From Candidatus Reconcilbacillus cellulovorans (GTDB lineage: Bacteria; Bacillota; Bacilli; Paenibacillales; Reconciliibacillaceae): DNA of 47,689 nucleotides. The translations under genes were made by a program, and so were the position numbers. The stretch is taken from the NCBI GenBank assembly GCA_002507565.1, contig MOXJ01000034.1, forward strand, positions 1-47,689, written 5' to 3'. This document shows, in pieces, positions 9,012 to 18,913 of the stretch. Numbering within the stretch: position 1 is the stretch's first letter; the number at the start of each line of letters is the position of its first letter. Below the pieces are notes generated by a model, which did not search any database, was not told the origin of the DNA, and worked only from the letters and a program-made list of their open reading frames with translations.

Positions 9012-10064
9012 ATGCGGGCGGAATTCGTGCGCGCGGCGGTCGTCGGGTCGACGGGATACGGCGGCATCGAGCTGGTGAGGCTGTTGCACGCACATCCGCG
9101 CGTCGGATTGGCGTCGGTGATGTCGTCGAGTCAGGCGGATGCGGCGCTGTCGGAGGCTTATCCGCACGTGGCCGGCGTCGCCGACGCGACGCTCGAGGCG
9201 ATCGACCCCGCGCGCGTCCGGGAGCGGGCGGACGTCGTGTTTCTCGCGACGCCGCACGGCGTAAGCGCGCAATGGGCGCCGAAGTTCGCCGCGGAGGGGC
9301 TGGCGGTGATCGACCTGTCCGGCGATTTCCGGCTGAAATCGGCGGAGGCGTACCGCGCGTATTACGGGCACGAACCGGCCGATCCCGTCTATGTCGAAAA
9401 GGCGGTGTACGGGCTGCCGGAGCTGTTCGGCCAGGATATCGTCGAGGCGACGTTCATCGCGAATCCGGGATGTTACCCGACGGCCGCGGCGCTGGCGGTC
9501 GCGCCGCTTGCGGCGGCGGGGTGGATTGATCCGGATTCCGTCATCATTGACGCGAAGTCCGGCGTTTCGGGCGCCGGGCGAGGGCTTTCGCTCGCAGTAC
9601 ATTTTTCCGAAGTCAACGAAAACGTGACGGCGTACAAAGTCAACCGCCACCAGCATACGCCGGAGATCGAGCAGACGATCGAGCGGCTCGTCGGGCGGCC
9701 GGTCGCGGTGACGTTCACGCCGCATTTGGTGCCGATGACGCGCGGCATTTTGTGCACGGTCTACGCGAGTCTGACGGAGCGGCGGACGACCGAAGAGGCG
9801 ATCGAGCTTTATCGGCAGTACTACGAGGGCCGCCCGTTCGTGCGCATCCGGCCGCCGGGGCGGATGCCGGCGACGAAAGAGGTGCTCGGCTCGAACTTCT
9901 GCGACATCGGGCTATCGGTCGACGCACGCACCTGCCGGGTGACGGTCGTGTCGGTCATCGATAACCTGGTCAAGGGGGCGGCTGGGCAGGCGGTGCAGAA
10001 TTTGAACGTGATGATGGGCTGGGACGAGACGGAAGGCCTGATGTTCGTGCCGCTGTATCCGTAG
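9012..10064 (+). CDS. argC: N-acetyl-gamma-glutamyl-phosphate reductase
   Basis: The enzyme reduces N-acetylglutamyl phosphate to the semialdehyde with NADPH, the third step of arginine synthesis. The 350-residue protein has the N-terminal nucleotide motif VGSTGYGGIEL and the active-site NPGCYPTA with Cys154. A later HQHTPEIEQ segment holds the catalytic histidine region. The ATG at 9012 is supported by AAAGGGG at 8997-9003. A TTG at 8970 is possible but lies close to the predicted transcript start. First gene of argCJBDFGH. Confidence 0.95.
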   Translation: MRAEFVRAAVVGSTGYGGIELVRLLHAHPRVGLASVMSSSQADAALSEAYPHVAGVADATLEAIDPARVRERADVVFLATPHGVSAQWAPKFAAEGLAVIDLSGDFRLKSAEAYRAYYGHEPADPVYVEKAVYGLPELFGQDIVEATFIANPGCYPTAAALAVAPLAAAGWIDPDSVIIDAKSGVSGAGRGLSLAVHFSEVNENVTAYKVNRHQHTPEIEQTIERLVGRPVAVTFTPHLVPMTRGILCTVYASLTERRTTEEAIELYRQYYEGRPFVRIRPPGRMPATKEVLGSNFCDIGLSVDARTCRVTVVSVIDNLVKGAAGQAVQNLNVMMGWDETEGLMFVPLYP

Positions 10065-10196
10065 GGCCGTTTCGAACGGGCGCGAAGACGGGACCGACGG
10101 TACGAAAGCCGCTCGGGCGTCGTGCGGGGCGGCGGCGGACGAAGGACGATCGAAAAGGCGACGAAAATTGCGACGGGGAGAGCGGATCGGACGATT

Positions 10197-11426
10197 ATGG
10201 AAAATCGGTGGCCGACATCTTTTCGGGCAGTGAACGGCTCGGTGACGACGCCGCAAGGGTTTTCGGCGGGCGGGCTTCATTGCGGGTTGAAGCCTGACGG
10301 TCGTCCGGACCTCGGTGCGATTCTGTGCGAGGTGCCGGCCGCGGCCGCGGCGGTATATACGCGCAATGCGTTTCAGGCGGCGCCGATCGCGGTGACGAAG
10401 GAAAGCCTCGGCGTCGACGGCAGACTGCAGGTCGTCGTCGTCAACAGCGGCAACGCCAACGCCTGTACGGGGGAAGAAGGGCTTGCCGACGCGCGGCGCA
10501 TGCGGGAGCTGGCGGCGCAGGCGTTCGGCGTCCGCGACCATCACGTCGCGGTGGCGTCGACCGGGGTAATCGGCGTCCGGCTCGACATGGACCGCGTGCG
10601 CGAGGGAATCGGGCGATTGCCGCAGGCGACGTCCAAAAACGGCGGCGACGCGTTTTGTCGCGCGATCATGACGACCGATCTCGTGAAAAAGGAGGCGTGC
10701 GCCGCGGTCGAAATCGACGGCCGGACGGCGTACATCGCCGGCGCGGCCAAAGGTTCCGGCATGATTCATCCCGACATGGCGACGATGCTCGGCTTTTTGA
10801 CGACCGACGCGGCGATCGACCGGTCGGCGCTGTCGCGGCTTTTGGCCGGCGCCGTCGACGAGACGTTCAACATGATCACCGTCGACGGCGACACGAGCAC
10901 GAACGACATGGTGACGGTCATGGCGAGCGGGCTTGCGGGCAACCGGCCGCTCGACGAGCAGCATCGCGACTGGCCGGCGTTCGCGGCGGCGTTCCGGTAT
11001 GTGTGCGAGGCGCTGGCGAAGGCGATCGCACTCGACGGCGAAGGGGCGACGAAGCTGATCGAGGTATGCGTGGAAGGTGCAGCGTCGTCGCGGGCGGCGC
11101 GGGTGATCGCGCGCACGGTGGCCGGCTCGAACTTGGTCAAGTCAGCCTGTTTCGGCGCCGATGCCAACTGGGGGCGCATCATCGCGGCGGTCGGTCGGTC
11201 GGGGCAACCGGTCCGCACGGATGCGGTCGACGTACGGCTCGGCGATATTCCGGTGTTGGTCGGTTCGCGTCCCGTCGCGTTCGACGAAGAGAAGGCGAAG
11301 GCGTACCTGTTGGGCGACTTCGTGCGCATTGTCGTCGACCTGCATATGGGGGAAGGACGGGCGACGGCGTGGGGTTGCGACCTCACATACGATTATGTCC
11401 GCATCAACGCCGCGTACCGGACGTAA
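10197..11426 (+). CDS. argJ: Bifunctional glutamate N-acetyltransferase / ornithine acetyltransferase
   Basis: ArgJ recycles the acetyl group from N-acetylornithine to glutamate, so the pathway is cyclic. In many Bacilli it also makes N-acetylglutamate, which explains the absence of argA and argE here. The 409-residue precursor has the self-cleavage site HPDMATMLGF, and Thr196 becomes the N-terminal nucleophile of the beta chain. The ATG at 10197 gives the family start. Its ribosome site (GGGGAG near 10176) is rather distant. The gap from argC is 132 bp of GC-rich sequence without a clear terminator. Whether it is mono- or bifunctional cannot be read from sequence. Confidence 0.93.
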   Translation: MENRWPTSFRAVNGSVTTPQGFSAGGLHCGLKPDGRPDLGAILCEVPAAAAAVYTRNAFQAAPIAVTKESLGVDGRLQVVVVNSGNANACTGEEGLADARRMRELAAQAFGVRDHHVAVASTGVIGVRLDMDRVREGIGRLPQATSKNGGDAFCRAIMTTDLVKKEACAAVEIDGRTAYIAGAAKGSGMIHPDMATMLGFLTTDAAIDRSALSRLLAGAVDETFNMITVDGDTSTNDMVTVMASGLAGNRPLDEQHRDWPAFAAAFRYVCEALAKAIALDGEGATKLIEVCVEGAASSRAARVIARTVAGSNLVKSACFGADANWGRIIAAVGRSGQPVRTDAVDVRLGDIPVLVGSRPVAFDEEKAKAYLLGDFVRIVVDLHMGEGRATAWGCDLTYDYVRINAAYRT

Positions 11427-11520
11427 ACGTCTGGAATAAGCGCCGTGTAAGTACGGCGGCGTCGAACGCGGAACGCGAAAGTTGGTTTGTCGGACGAAAA
11501 ACCGGAGGCGGGTGGAAACG

Positions 11521-12447
11521 ATGGCGGATTCGCCGAAACGGTGGTCGATCGTCGTCAAATGCGGCGGCAACGCGCTGGCGGAAATGCCGACGGCGTTTTT
11601 CGAGGAGCTGGCCCGGCTGCACGCTGAAGGGCGTACGCCGATCGTCGTACACGGCGGCGGGCCGATGATTTCGTCGTTGCTCGACCGGCTCGGCGTGAAG
11701 ACGGAATTCGTCGACGGCCTGCGCAAGACCGACGAGGCGACGCTCGACGTCGTGGAGATGGTGCTGTGCGGCAGCATCAACAAAGACCTCGTGCGCAGGC
11801 TGCAGCTGGCGGGCGCACCGGCGGTCGGCCTGTCGGGGTCGGACGGCTTGCTGCTGGAAGCACGGCCGGTCGCCGCGGCGGACCGCGTCGGCCTTGTCGG
11901 CGAGGTGGTCGCCGTCAACGCCGATCTCTTATGCGGCATCGTCGCGCTTGGGTTCGTCCCGGTCGTGGCGCCGGTCGGTGCCGACCGGGAAGGCCGCAGG
12001 TACAACGTCAACGCCGATGCCGCCGCAGGGGCGATCGCGGCGCGGCTCGGTGCGGAACGCCTGGTGATGGCGACGGACGTGCCGGGGATTTATCGCGGAA
12101 GCGGCGCGGACAGGCGTGTACTGCCCATTGTGACGGAAGAGGAGATCGAGGCGATGATCGCGTCCGGCGACATCACCGGCGGCATGATTCCGAAAGTGCG
12201 CGCCGCTCTGGAAGGACTCCGCGGCGGCGTCGCCGAGGTCGTCGTCGTCGACGGACGATCGGCCGGGGCGCTTGCGGCGGCTGCGGCCGGCGAACCGATC
12301 GGCACGCGGATTGTGCGGACGGCCGGTGCCGGCCGTGCAGAAATCGCCGCCGGCGTGCAGGCCGACGCGCAGGGCGTACCGACCTCCGCGGCGTCGGGAA
12401 AGGGCGGAGCCGGAGGCGGATCCGCAGATGGGAGGAATGTCGGATGA
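11521..12447 (+). CDS. argB: Acetylglutamate kinase with C-terminal extension
   Basis: The kinase phosphorylates N-acetylglutamate, the second step. The protein has the amino-acid kinase start VVKCGGNALAE, the VHGGGPMI loop, and YNVNADAAAGAIA. At 308 residues it is longer than usual (about 260). Residues from about 266 on form an Ala/Gly-rich low-complexity tail that goes beyond the normal GTRIV end. The ATG at 11521 is preferred over an upstream TTG (11482). The stop overlaps the argD start as ATGA, which suggests translational coupling. Confidence 0.93.
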   Translation: MADSPKRWSIVVKCGGNALAEMPTAFFEELARLHAEGRTPIVVHGGGPMISSLLDRLGVKTEFVDGLRKTDEATLDVVEMVLCGSINKDLVRRLQLAGAPAVGLSGSDGLLLEARPVAAADRVGLVGEVVAVNADLLCGIVALGFVPVVAPVGADREGRRYNVNADAAAGAIAARLGAERLVMATDVPGIYRGSGADRRVLPIVTEEEIEAMIASGDITGGMIPKVRAALEGLRGGVAEVVVVDGRSAGALAAAAAGEPIGTRIVRTAGAGRAEIAAGVQADAQGVPTSAASGKGGAGGGSADGRNVG

Positions 12448-13658
12448 GCGAAGCGAGCGCGCTTTTCCCGACGTACGGCCGGTACCCGATCACGCCGGTC
12501 CGCGGGGAGGGCAGCCGGCTGTGGGATGAGTCCGGCCGCGAATATCTCGATATGATGAGCGGCATCGCGGTGACGAGCCTCGGCCATTGTCCGCCGGAAG
12601 TGCGCGACCGGCTGATCGAACAGTTGCATACGCTGTGGCACGTCAGCAACCTTTTCCATATTCCGCAGCAGGAAAAGCTGGCCCGCCTGCTGATCGAACA
12701 TTCGTGCCTGGACGCCGTCTTTTTCTGCAACAGCGGTGCGGAGGCAAACGAGGCGGCGATCAAGCTCGCCCGGCGGTATCACGCGGTCGTGCGCGGCCGG
12801 CCGCGGCCGGAGATCGTCGCGTTCCGCCAGTCGTTCCACGGCCGGACGCTGGCGACGCTGACGGCGACAGGCCAGGACAAGGTGAAGGACGGTTTTGCGC
12901 CGTTGCCGGAGGGGTTCGTGCATGCGCCCTATAACGATGCGGAGGCGCTGGAGTCGTACGTCGGCGAGCGCACGGGCGCGATCATGCTGGAGCTCGTGCA
13001 GGGCGAGGGCGGGGTCCGACCGGCGGAACCGGATTTTGTACGGGAAGTCGTCCGGGTGTGCGAACGGTACGACCTGCTGCTGATCGTCGACGAGGTGCAG
13101 ACCGGGCTCGGTCGAACCGGCAAGCTGTTCGCCTACGAACATTACGGCATCGAGCCGGACATCGTCACGCTGGCGAAAGGGCTGGGAGGCGGTTTCCCGA
13201 TCGGCGCGATGCTCGGCAAGGCGAAGCTGCGCGACGCGTTCGGGCCGGGCTCGCACGGGTCGACGTTCGGCGGCACGCCGATCGCGACGGCGGCGGCGAC
13301 GGCGGTCGTCGAGACGATTTTGCGCGAAAAACTGGCGGAGCGCGCGGCGAACATGGGCGCGTATCTGCTGGCCGAGCTGCGCGCGAAACTCGCCGGCAAC
13401 CCGCTGGTGACCGACGTCCGGGGGCTGGGCTTGCTCGTCGGCGTCGAGTGTGCGGTGCCGGTAGCGGACATCATTTCGGACATCCATCGCGAAGGCGTGC
13501 TGCTCATTCAGGCCGGGCCGAACGTGATTCGGATGTTGCCGAATTTGCGCGTGACGAAGGATGAGATCGACCGGGCGGTGGCGGTCGTCGCCCGCGTGCT
13601 CGACCGACATGCGGCCGTGCGGGATGCGGCCGATTCGGTGCGGCAGGCGGCCGGATGA
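12444..13658 (+). CDS. argD: Acetylornithine aminotransferase
   Basis: A PLP-dependent class III transaminase that converts N-acetylglutamate semialdehyde to N-acetylornithine, using glutamate. The 404-residue protein shows FFCNSGAEANEAAIKLAR, the cofactor aspartate in LLIVDEVQTGLGRTG, and the Schiff-base Lys245 in TLAKGLGGGFPIGA. The ATG at 12444 overlaps the argB stop and has GGGAGG upstream at 12430-12435. The same frame runs open far upstream, but that part is a GC-rich shadow of argB. Its stop overlaps an ATG at 13655, although argF more likely starts further down. Confidence 0.95.
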   Translation: MSEASALFPTYGRYPITPVRGEGSRLWDESGREYLDMMSGIAVTSLGHCPPEVRDRLIEQLHTLWHVSNLFHIPQQEKLARLLIEHSCLDAVFFCNSGAEANEAAIKLARRYHAVVRGRPRPEIVAFRQSFHGRTLATLTATGQDKVKDGFAPLPEGFVHAPYNDAEALESYVGERTGAIMLELVQGEGGVRPAEPDFVREVVRVCERYDLLLIVDEVQTGLGRTGKLFAYEHYGIEPDIVTLAKGLGGGFPIGAMLGKAKLRDAFGPGSHGSTFGGTPIATAAATAVVETILREKLAERAANMGAYLLAELRAKLAGNPLVTDVRGLGLLVGVECAVPVADIISDIHREGVLLIQAGPNVIRMLPNLRVTKDEIDRAVAVVARVLDRHAAVRDAADSVRQAAG

Positions 13659-13711
13659 GGGCGGTTGACGGAAGAATCGGCGCGGAGGCGCCGGCGAAGG
13701 AGGAGAGGGCG

Positions 13712-14683
13712 ATGGCAGAGGAACGGCTCCGGGAAGACGACGAGCGGATCGCGGCCGAGCTGAAGGGACGCGATTTTCTGACGCTGGCGGACTACCGTCC
13801 GGAGGAGCTGCGGTATTTGCTGCGGCTGGCGGTGGAACTGAAGCGGAAGCAGAAGGCGGGCGAGACGTTCCAGCCGTTGAAAGGCAAGACGCTCGGCCTC
13901 ATTTTCGAAAAATCGTCGACGCGCACCCGCGTTTCGTTCGAGGTCGGCATGTATCAGCTCGGCGGGTACGCGCTTTTCTTAAGCCGAAACGACATCCAGA
14001 TGGGGCGCGGCGAGACGGTGTGGGATACCGCCCAGACGATGTCGCGCTACCTGGACGGCCTGATGATCCGGACGTACGCGCACCGCAATGTCATCGAACT
14101 GGCGCGCGGGGCGACCGTTCCGGTCATCAACGGTCTGAGTGATTTTTGCCATCCATGCCAGGAAATGGCTGATTATCTCACGATATGGGAAATCAAGGGC
14201 CGGTTCGAAGGGGTGAAGCTCGCGTACGTCGGCGACGGCAACAACGTCGCGCACTCGCTCATGATCGGCGCGGCGAAGTTCGGCCTTCATTTCGCGCTGG
14301 CCTGTCCGGAAGGCTATGAGCCCGACAGGTCGTTTACGGAGCTGGCCCGGGAAGTCGCGGAACAGACCGGCGCGCGGATCGAGATCGTGCGCGATCCCCG
14401 CGAGGCGGTATCGGGCGCGGATTTCGTCTATACGGACGTCTGGACGAGTATGGGGCAGGAGGAAGAAGCGGAGCAACGCCGCAAAGTGTTCCGGCCGTAC
14501 CAAGTGAACGAGCAGCTCGTGCGGTACGCGAAACCGGATTTCCGGTTCATGCACTGTCTGCCGGCGCATCGCGGCGAGGAAGTGACCGACGACGTCATAG
14601 ACGGGGATCATTCGATCGTGTTCGATCAGGCCGAAAACCGACTGCACGCGCAAAAAGCGATTTTGACGGCGCTGATGGGCTGA
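13712..14683 (+). CDS. argF: Ornithine carbamoyltransferase, anabolic
   Basis: Joins ornithine and carbamoyl phosphate to citrulline. The 323-residue protein has the carbamoyl-phosphate motif SSTRTRVSF, HPCQEMAD, and the ornithine/Cys motif HCLPAHRGEEV. The ATG at 13712 has an ideal AAGGAGG 8 bases upstream. An in-frame ATG at 13655 that overlaps the argD stop would add 19 unconserved residues. No carA or carB is present in the window, so carbamoyl phosphate must come from genes elsewhere. Confidence 0.95.
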   Translation: MAEERLREDDERIAAELKGRDFLTLADYRPEELRYLLRLAVELKRKQKAGETFQPLKGKTLGLIFEKSSTRTRVSFEVGMYQLGGYALFLSRNDIQMGRGETVWDTAQTMSRYLDGLMIRTYAHRNVIELARGATVPVINGLSDFCHPCQEMADYLTIWEIKGRFEGVKLAYVGDGNNVAHSLMIGAAKFGLHFALACPEGYEPDRSFTELAREVAEQTGARIEIVRDPREAVSGADFVYTDVWTSMGQEEEAEQRRKVFRPYQVNEQLVRYAKPDFRFMHCLPAHRGEEVTDDVIDGDHSIVFDQAENRLHAQKAILTALMG

Positions 14684-14812
14684 CGCGGACGGGGCTCGGG
14701 CGCGTTTTCCAACGTCTCGGCGAGGCTTCGGCGCGACCGGACCGGCCGGCGCCGGAGAACGGCGCGCCGCGCGGTACCGGCTCACATCGACGGAAAGGAG
14801 AAATCGGCACCG

Positions 14813-16162
14813 ATGGCGAGAAAAAAAATCGTGCTGGCGTATTCCGGCGGGTTGGATACGTCGGTCATTCTGGCGTGGCTGAAAGAGACGTACGACGCCG
14901 ACATCATCGCATTTACCGCAGACATCGGCCAGAAAGAAGAACTGGACGGCATCGAGGAGAAAGCGCTCCGGACCGGGGCGTCCAAGGTGTATGTGGAGGA
15001 TTTGCGGGAAGAGTTCGCCCGCGATTTCATTTTCCCGATGTTTCAGGCCGGTGCGTTGTACGAGGGGCAATACTTGCTCGGCACGAGCATCGCGCGGCCG
15101 CTCATCGCCAAACGGATGGTCGAGATCGCGCGGGCGGAAGGGGCGACGGCGATCGCTCACGGCGCCACCGGCAAAGGCAACGACCAGGTGCGGTTCGAAT
15201 TGGCGGCGGCCGCGCTCGCACCGGAATTGGAAGTGATCGCGCCGTGGCGGATCGAGGCGTTCCGCGAGCGGTTCCCCGGGCGGGCGGAGATGATCGCCTA
15301 CGCGGAAAAGCACGGCATTCCCGTGCGCGCGACGGCGGAAAAGCCGTATTCGACGGATCGCAATTTGCTGCATATCAGTTTTGAAAGCGGTGTGCTGGAA
15401 GATCCGTGGGTGGACGCGACCGCTCCGGATATGCGCGACATGTACGTGCTGACCGTCTCGCCGGAGGACGCGCCGGACGAGCCGGAATACGTCGAGCTGG
15501 AGTTCGAGCGCGGCATCTGCGTCGCGGTCAACGGCGAACGGCTGTCGCCGCTCGGCGTCATGGAGCGGCTGAACGAGTTGGGCGGCCGCCACGGTATCGG
15601 CCGGGCGGATATCGTCGAAAACCGGTTCGTTGGCATCAAAAGCCGTGGCGTGTACGAAACGCCGGGCGGTACGATTCTGTTCGTCGCCCACCGGAAAATC
15701 GAGTCGTTGACGATGGACCGCGAAGTGATGCACTTGCGCGATTCGCTCATTCCGAAGTACAGCGCGCTCGTGTACAACGGGTTCTGGTTTTCGCCGGAGC
15801 GGCTGGCACTGCAGGCGCTCGTGACGGAAAGCCAGCGCAACGTGACGGGGACGGTGCGCCTGAAACTGTACAAGGGCAACGTCATGGCAGCCGGCGTCCG
15901 GAGCCCGGTCAGCCTGTACGACCCGCATATGGCGACGATGGAAGCCGATCCGACGCACAGCTACAATCAATCCGACGCGACGGGGTTCATCCGACTGCAC
16001 GCCCTGCGGCTGAAGACGGCGGCGAAGGCGGCGGCCCGTGCGGCGGAACTTGCGGCCCAGGCGACAGAAACGGCGCAGACCGTGCAGGCGCAGACGGAAG
16101 CACGCCGGGCGGCACCGACGGCGGTGTCCGGCGGCAAAGGGGAAACGGAGGGCACGACGTGA
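14813..16162 (+). CDS. argG: Argininosuccinate synthase with Ala-rich C-terminal tail
   Basis: Condenses citrulline and aspartate with ATP. The 449-residue product has the PP-loop AYSGGLDTS at 9-17 and the family segments [13 protein letters not shown] and [13 protein letters not shown]. Usual length is about 400, and the last 45 or so residues are an Ala/Gln/Thr-rich tail without recognisable fold. The ATG at 14813 has AAAGGAG at 14795-14801. A GC-rich 129-bp spacer separates it from argF, with no promoter or ARG box seen in it, so read-through from argC is likely. The stop overlaps the argH start. Confidence 0.95.
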   Translation: MARKKIVLAYSGGLDTSVILAWLKETYDADIIAFTADIGQKEELDGIEEKALRTGASKVYVEDLREEFARDFIFPMFQAGALYEGQYLLGTSIARPLIAKRMVEIARAEGATAIAHGATGKGNDQVRFELAAAALAPELEVIAPWRIEAFRERFPGRAEMIAYAEKHGIPVRATAEKPYSTDRNLLHISFESGVLEDPWVDATAPDMRDMYVLTVSPEDAPDEPEYVELEFERGICVAVNGERLSPLGVMERLNELGGRHGIGRADIVENRFVGIKSRGVYETPGGTILFVAHRKIESLTMDREVMHLRDSLIPKYSALVYNGFWFSPERLALQALVTESQRNVTGTVRLKLYKGNVMAAGVRSPVSLYDPHMATMEADPTHSYNQSDATGFIRLHALRLKTAAKAAARAAELAAQATETAQTVQAQTEARRAAPTAVSGGKGETEGTT

Positions 16163-17565
16163 GCAAACTGTGGGGCGGTCGGTTTACGAAAAAGACCGAT
16201 CAGTTGGCAGAAGAATTTACGGCATCGATCGGATTCGATAAAGAGTTGGCCGAAGAAGACATCCAGGGAAGCCTGGCGCACGTCGCGATGTTGGGCAAAT
16301 GCGGCGTTTTGCCGCCGGAGGACGTCGAGAGAATTACCGAGGGGCTGCACCGCGTCCTGCAGCGCATCCGCCGCGGCGAGGCGGAATTTGCCGTGGAGGA
16401 TGAAGACATTCACATGAACGTCGAAAAAATGCTGATCGAGGACATCGGTCCGACCGGAGGCAAGTTGCATACGGCGCGCAGCCGCAACGATCAGGTGGCG
16501 ACCGATCTGCATTTGTATTTGCGCAGGCGCGTCGTTGGCATCGTCGAGCTGCTCGTCGACGCTCAAGAAGCGCTGATCCGGACGGCGCGCCGGCACGCCG
16601 ACGTCGTGTTTCCCGGCTATACGCACCTGCAGCGCGCACAGCCGGTGCTGTTCGCTCACCATCTGCTCGCCTACGTCGCCATGTTCCGCCGTGATGTCGA
16701 GCGGCTGCAGGACAGCTACAAGCGCATCGACACGTTGCCGCTTGGCGCGGGCGCATTGGCCGGCACGACGTTCCCGATCGACCGCTTTTATACGGCGCAG
16801 CTGCTCGGGTTCGGCCGCGTGTACGACAACAGCCTCGATGCGGTGAGCGACCGCGATTTCGTTGTGGAATTCCTGGCGCACGCGGCGATCATCATGATGC
16901 ATCTGTCGCGGCTGTGCGAGGAGCTGATCCTGTGGTCGAGCGCGGAGTTCGGCTTTATCGAGCTCGACGACGCGTTCTGCACGGGATCGAGCATCATGCC
17001 GCAAAAGAAAAATCCCGACGTCGCGGAGCTGATCCGCGGCAAAACCGGCCGCGTCTACGGGCATCTCGTCGGGATGCTGACCGTGCTGAAAGGTTTGCCG
17101 CTGGCTTACAACAAGGATTTGCAAGAAGATAAAGAAGGCCTGTTCGACACGGTGCGCACGCTGGAAGCGTCGCTGCGGCTCCTGGCGCCGATGGTCGAGA
17201 CGATGAAAGTCGACGCCGAGCGCATGCGGACGGCGGTGCGGAATGATTTTTCGACGGCGACCGATTTGGCCGACTATCTTGCGGCCAAAGGGATGCCGTT
17301 CCGGCAAGCGCACGAGACGGTCGGCAAGATCGTGCTGCACTGCATTCGCGAGGGCAAGGGTCTGTACGATCTGACGCCGGAAGAATACCGCCGATTTTCG
17401 GCGCTGTTCGGAGACGACGTCCGCGCGGTGATCGAACCGGAACGCGTTGTGGCAGCGCGGCGGACGTACGGCGGTACGGCGCCGGAGCGCGTGGCGGAAC
17501 AGCTCGACGCCGCCGAGGCATGGTGCCGGGAAGCGAGGGCGTGGGTCGAGGAACGGTCGAAATAG
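16159..17565 (+). CDS. argH: Argininosuccinate lyase
   Basis: Splits argininosuccinate to arginine and fumarate, the last step. The 468-residue protein starts MSKLWGGRF, has [17 protein letters not shown] and the fumarase/aspartase signature [12 protein letters not shown] with the catalytic serine loop. The GTG at 16159 overlaps the argG TGA as GTGA, indicating coupled translation. It is the end of the arginine operon. A short hairpin (ACGACGG/CCGTCGT, 17572-17588) follows in the 52-bp gap before a convergent gene, but without a strong T run. Confidence 0.95.
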   Translation: MSKLWGGRFTKKTDQLAEEFTASIGFDKELAEEDIQGSLAHVAMLGKCGVLPPEDVERITEGLHRVLQRIRRGEAEFAVEDEDIHMNVEKMLIEDIGPTGGKLHTARSRNDQVATDLHLYLRRRVVGIVELLVDAQEALIRTARRHADVVFPGYTHLQRAQPVLFAHHLLAYVAMFRRDVERLQDSYKRIDTLPLGAGALAGTTFPIDRFYTAQLLGFGRVYDNSLDAVSDRDFVVEFLAHAAIIMMHLSRLCEELILWSSAEFGFIELDDAFCTGSSIMPQKKNPDVAELIRGKTGRVYGHLVGMLTVLKGLPLAYNKDLQEDKEGLFDTVRTLEASLRLLAPMVETMKVDAERMRTAVRNDFSTATDLADYLAAKGMPFRQAHETVGKIVLHCIREGKGLYDLTPEEYRRFSALFGDDVRAVIEPERVVAARRTYGGTAPERVAEQLDAAEAWCREARAWVEERSK

Positions 17566-17617
17566 ACAGTGACGACGGCCGCCGTCGTTCGGTTTCGAAC
17601 CGGGACAAGGCGGCCTT

Positions 17618-18595
17618 TTACGACATCTTTCCGGAATCCGTCATCAATCGCCGCACCTCGTCGACCGACAGCTCCGTCAGCTCCGCCACCTCTTCCACCG
17701 CCATCCCGCGCGACAACAGCTTCTTCGCCAACGCACGCTTCTCCTCTACTCGGCCTTTCGCCATCCCTTTCGCCATTCCTTCCGCAACACCTTCCGCCCT
17801 TAGCCGCCTCTTGATCCGCTCGATGCTCCGCTCGATGTTCGTAATCATCGCCCCTACCTCCCCTTCCTTCGCCGCCTCGATCGCCGCCGCCACCGCTTCC
17901 CGCTCCGGCTTTCCCAACCGTTCCACCACCACGTACCGGATCCACTGTACCAAACGCGCCTGCTCCTCCACGCTCATCCGCTTGAGCAGCTCCAGCACCT
18001 TCCGCAGCCGCTCCACCAGCTCCGCTGTGTCTTCCACCGGCCGGTCCAGGTAAAACGCCGCCCCGATCGCGTTCGCCAGCCTGAGCAGCTCCTCCTCCCC
18101 GTACCGGTTCACGTCGATCAACACACCGAAATCCTGCGCTCCCTCCACGACCTCCCGATACCGCCGCGCCGCCGTCCAGGGCTGCTTGCCGTTGTACAAC
18201 ACCAGCGGCACCACCGCCGGCACCCGCAACCCCTTGCGCCGCCGCATCCGCTTCGGTACGCCCTTCAGCCAGTCCTGCAAAATCTCCGCCTCATAAAGCA
18301 GCAGCCGCAGCGGCATCAGAAAGTCGACGTCCGACTGAAGTTCGAGCAGCAGGAAAAACACCGTCCGCCCTTTCAGGCGCACCTTGTAGACGACGTCGGC
18401 TTCCTTGCCGCTGAAGTCAGGCAGGACGTAGGATTTGTTGACCGGTTCGAGGGCGTCTTCGCTGTCGATGCGGTCGACCCAGCCGCAGCGGACGAAACAG
18501 CGCAGCAGGTCGAGGAAAATTTTCTTACTGGCGAACAGAAACTTGTACCCGCGGTCGTGGCGGGACCGGGGGGTTCGGGTGTCCTGTCTGGACAT
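17618..18595 (-). CDS. Rpn-family recombination-promoting nuclease (PD-(D/E)XK)
   Basis: The 325-residue protein resembles the Rpn / putative-transposase family, DNA endonucleases reported to promote RecA-independent recombination in E. coli. The catalytic core is visible as Asp67 in KEADVVYK and Glu85-x-Gln87 in FLLLELQS. The family's VPLVLYNGK motif and a C-terminal KR-rich helix end (LLSRGMAVEEVAEL) are also present. Start ATG at 18595 with GAGGTGG just before it. It lies convergent to argH and has its own extended -10 promoter. Such genes are multicopy and mobile-like in Bacillota genomes, but no terminal inverted repeats were seen here. Confidence 0.85.
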   Translation of the reverse strand: MSRQDTRTPRSRHDRGYKFLFASKKIFLDLLRCFVRCGWVDRIDSEDALEPVNKSYVLPDFSGKEADVVYKVRLKGRTVFFLLLELQSDVDFLMPLRLLLYEAEILQDWLKGVPKRMRRRKGLRVPAVVPLVLYNGKQPWTAARRYREVVEGAQDFGVLIDVNRYGEEELLRLANAIGAAFYLDRPVEDTAELVERLRKVLELLKRMSVEEQARLVQWIRYVVVERLGKPEREAVAAAIEAAKEGEVGAMITNIERSIERIKRRLRAEGVAEGMAKGMAKGRVEEKRALAKKLLSRGMAVEEVAELTELSVDEVRRLMTDSGKMS

Positions 18596-18621
18596 GACGC
18601 CACCTCGTGGGTTCAGAATTT

Positions 18622-18630
18622 ATTATACCA
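18622..18630 (-). promoter_or_regulatory. Extended -10 promoter of the Rpn-family gene
   Basis: On the minus strand TGGTATAAT gives a TGn-TATAAT extended -10 with no clear -35 hexamer. It lies about 30 bp before the start codon. Confidence 0.55.
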
Positions 18631-18639
18631 CAGCCGCAG

Positions 18640-18860
18640 CCGCAACCGGCACGCGGAAAGACGGGCGGCACGAACGCCGAACATGTGTGGGCTGCCTGCG
18701 GCTTTTCGCCCTCTCGGCGAAACAAAAAACACCGCCCGGTGCGGCGGCCGTCTCCAAACGGCTACCGCAACCGAACGGTGCTTCCGTTCTTGGAATTCAT
18801 CGTAGTCGATTTCGCTGAAAAAATCAAGAGCATCGCGATGCAAAATCGATGCGAAAAACG
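18640..18860. other. Non-coding spacer with GC-rich hairpins
   Basis: No convincing gene lies between the Rpn-family promoter and the amtB promoter. Several hairpins are visible. CCGCC/GGCGG is followed on the minus strand by TGTTTTTTG (18725-18745), which looks like a minus-strand terminator. GAACGG/CCGTTC lies at 18773-18789. No promoter or RBS-led frame that would use the minus-strand terminator was found, so it may be a remnant or a small RNA end. Confidence 0.35.
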
Positions 18861-18863
18861 GTG

Positions 18864-18892
18864 TTGTCAAACCGGCGGCTAACCGCTATAAT
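18864..18892 (+). promoter_or_regulatory. Sigma-A promoter of amtB
   Basis: TTGTCA at 18864-18869 and a perfect TATAAT at 18887-18892 are separated by 17 bp, upstream of amtB. Confidence 0.85.
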
Positions 18893-18913
18893 GGCATTAA
18901 GACTATCAAGTTG

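Noticed and set aside
11766-12443. Upstream extension of argD to a 630-residue protein
   Set aside because: The extra 226 residues are Arg/Gly-rich shadow of argB in another frame. The ATG at 12444 has a ribosome site and the family N terminus.
17618-18595. Insertion sequence
   Set aside because: The protein belongs to the Rpn/transposase-like nuclease family, but no terminal inverted repeats or target duplications were seen at the borders.
18607-18882. Possible small protein in the spacer before amtB
   Set aside because: No ribosome site, Pro/Arg-biased composition and no recognisable motif; it overlaps the amtB promoter.
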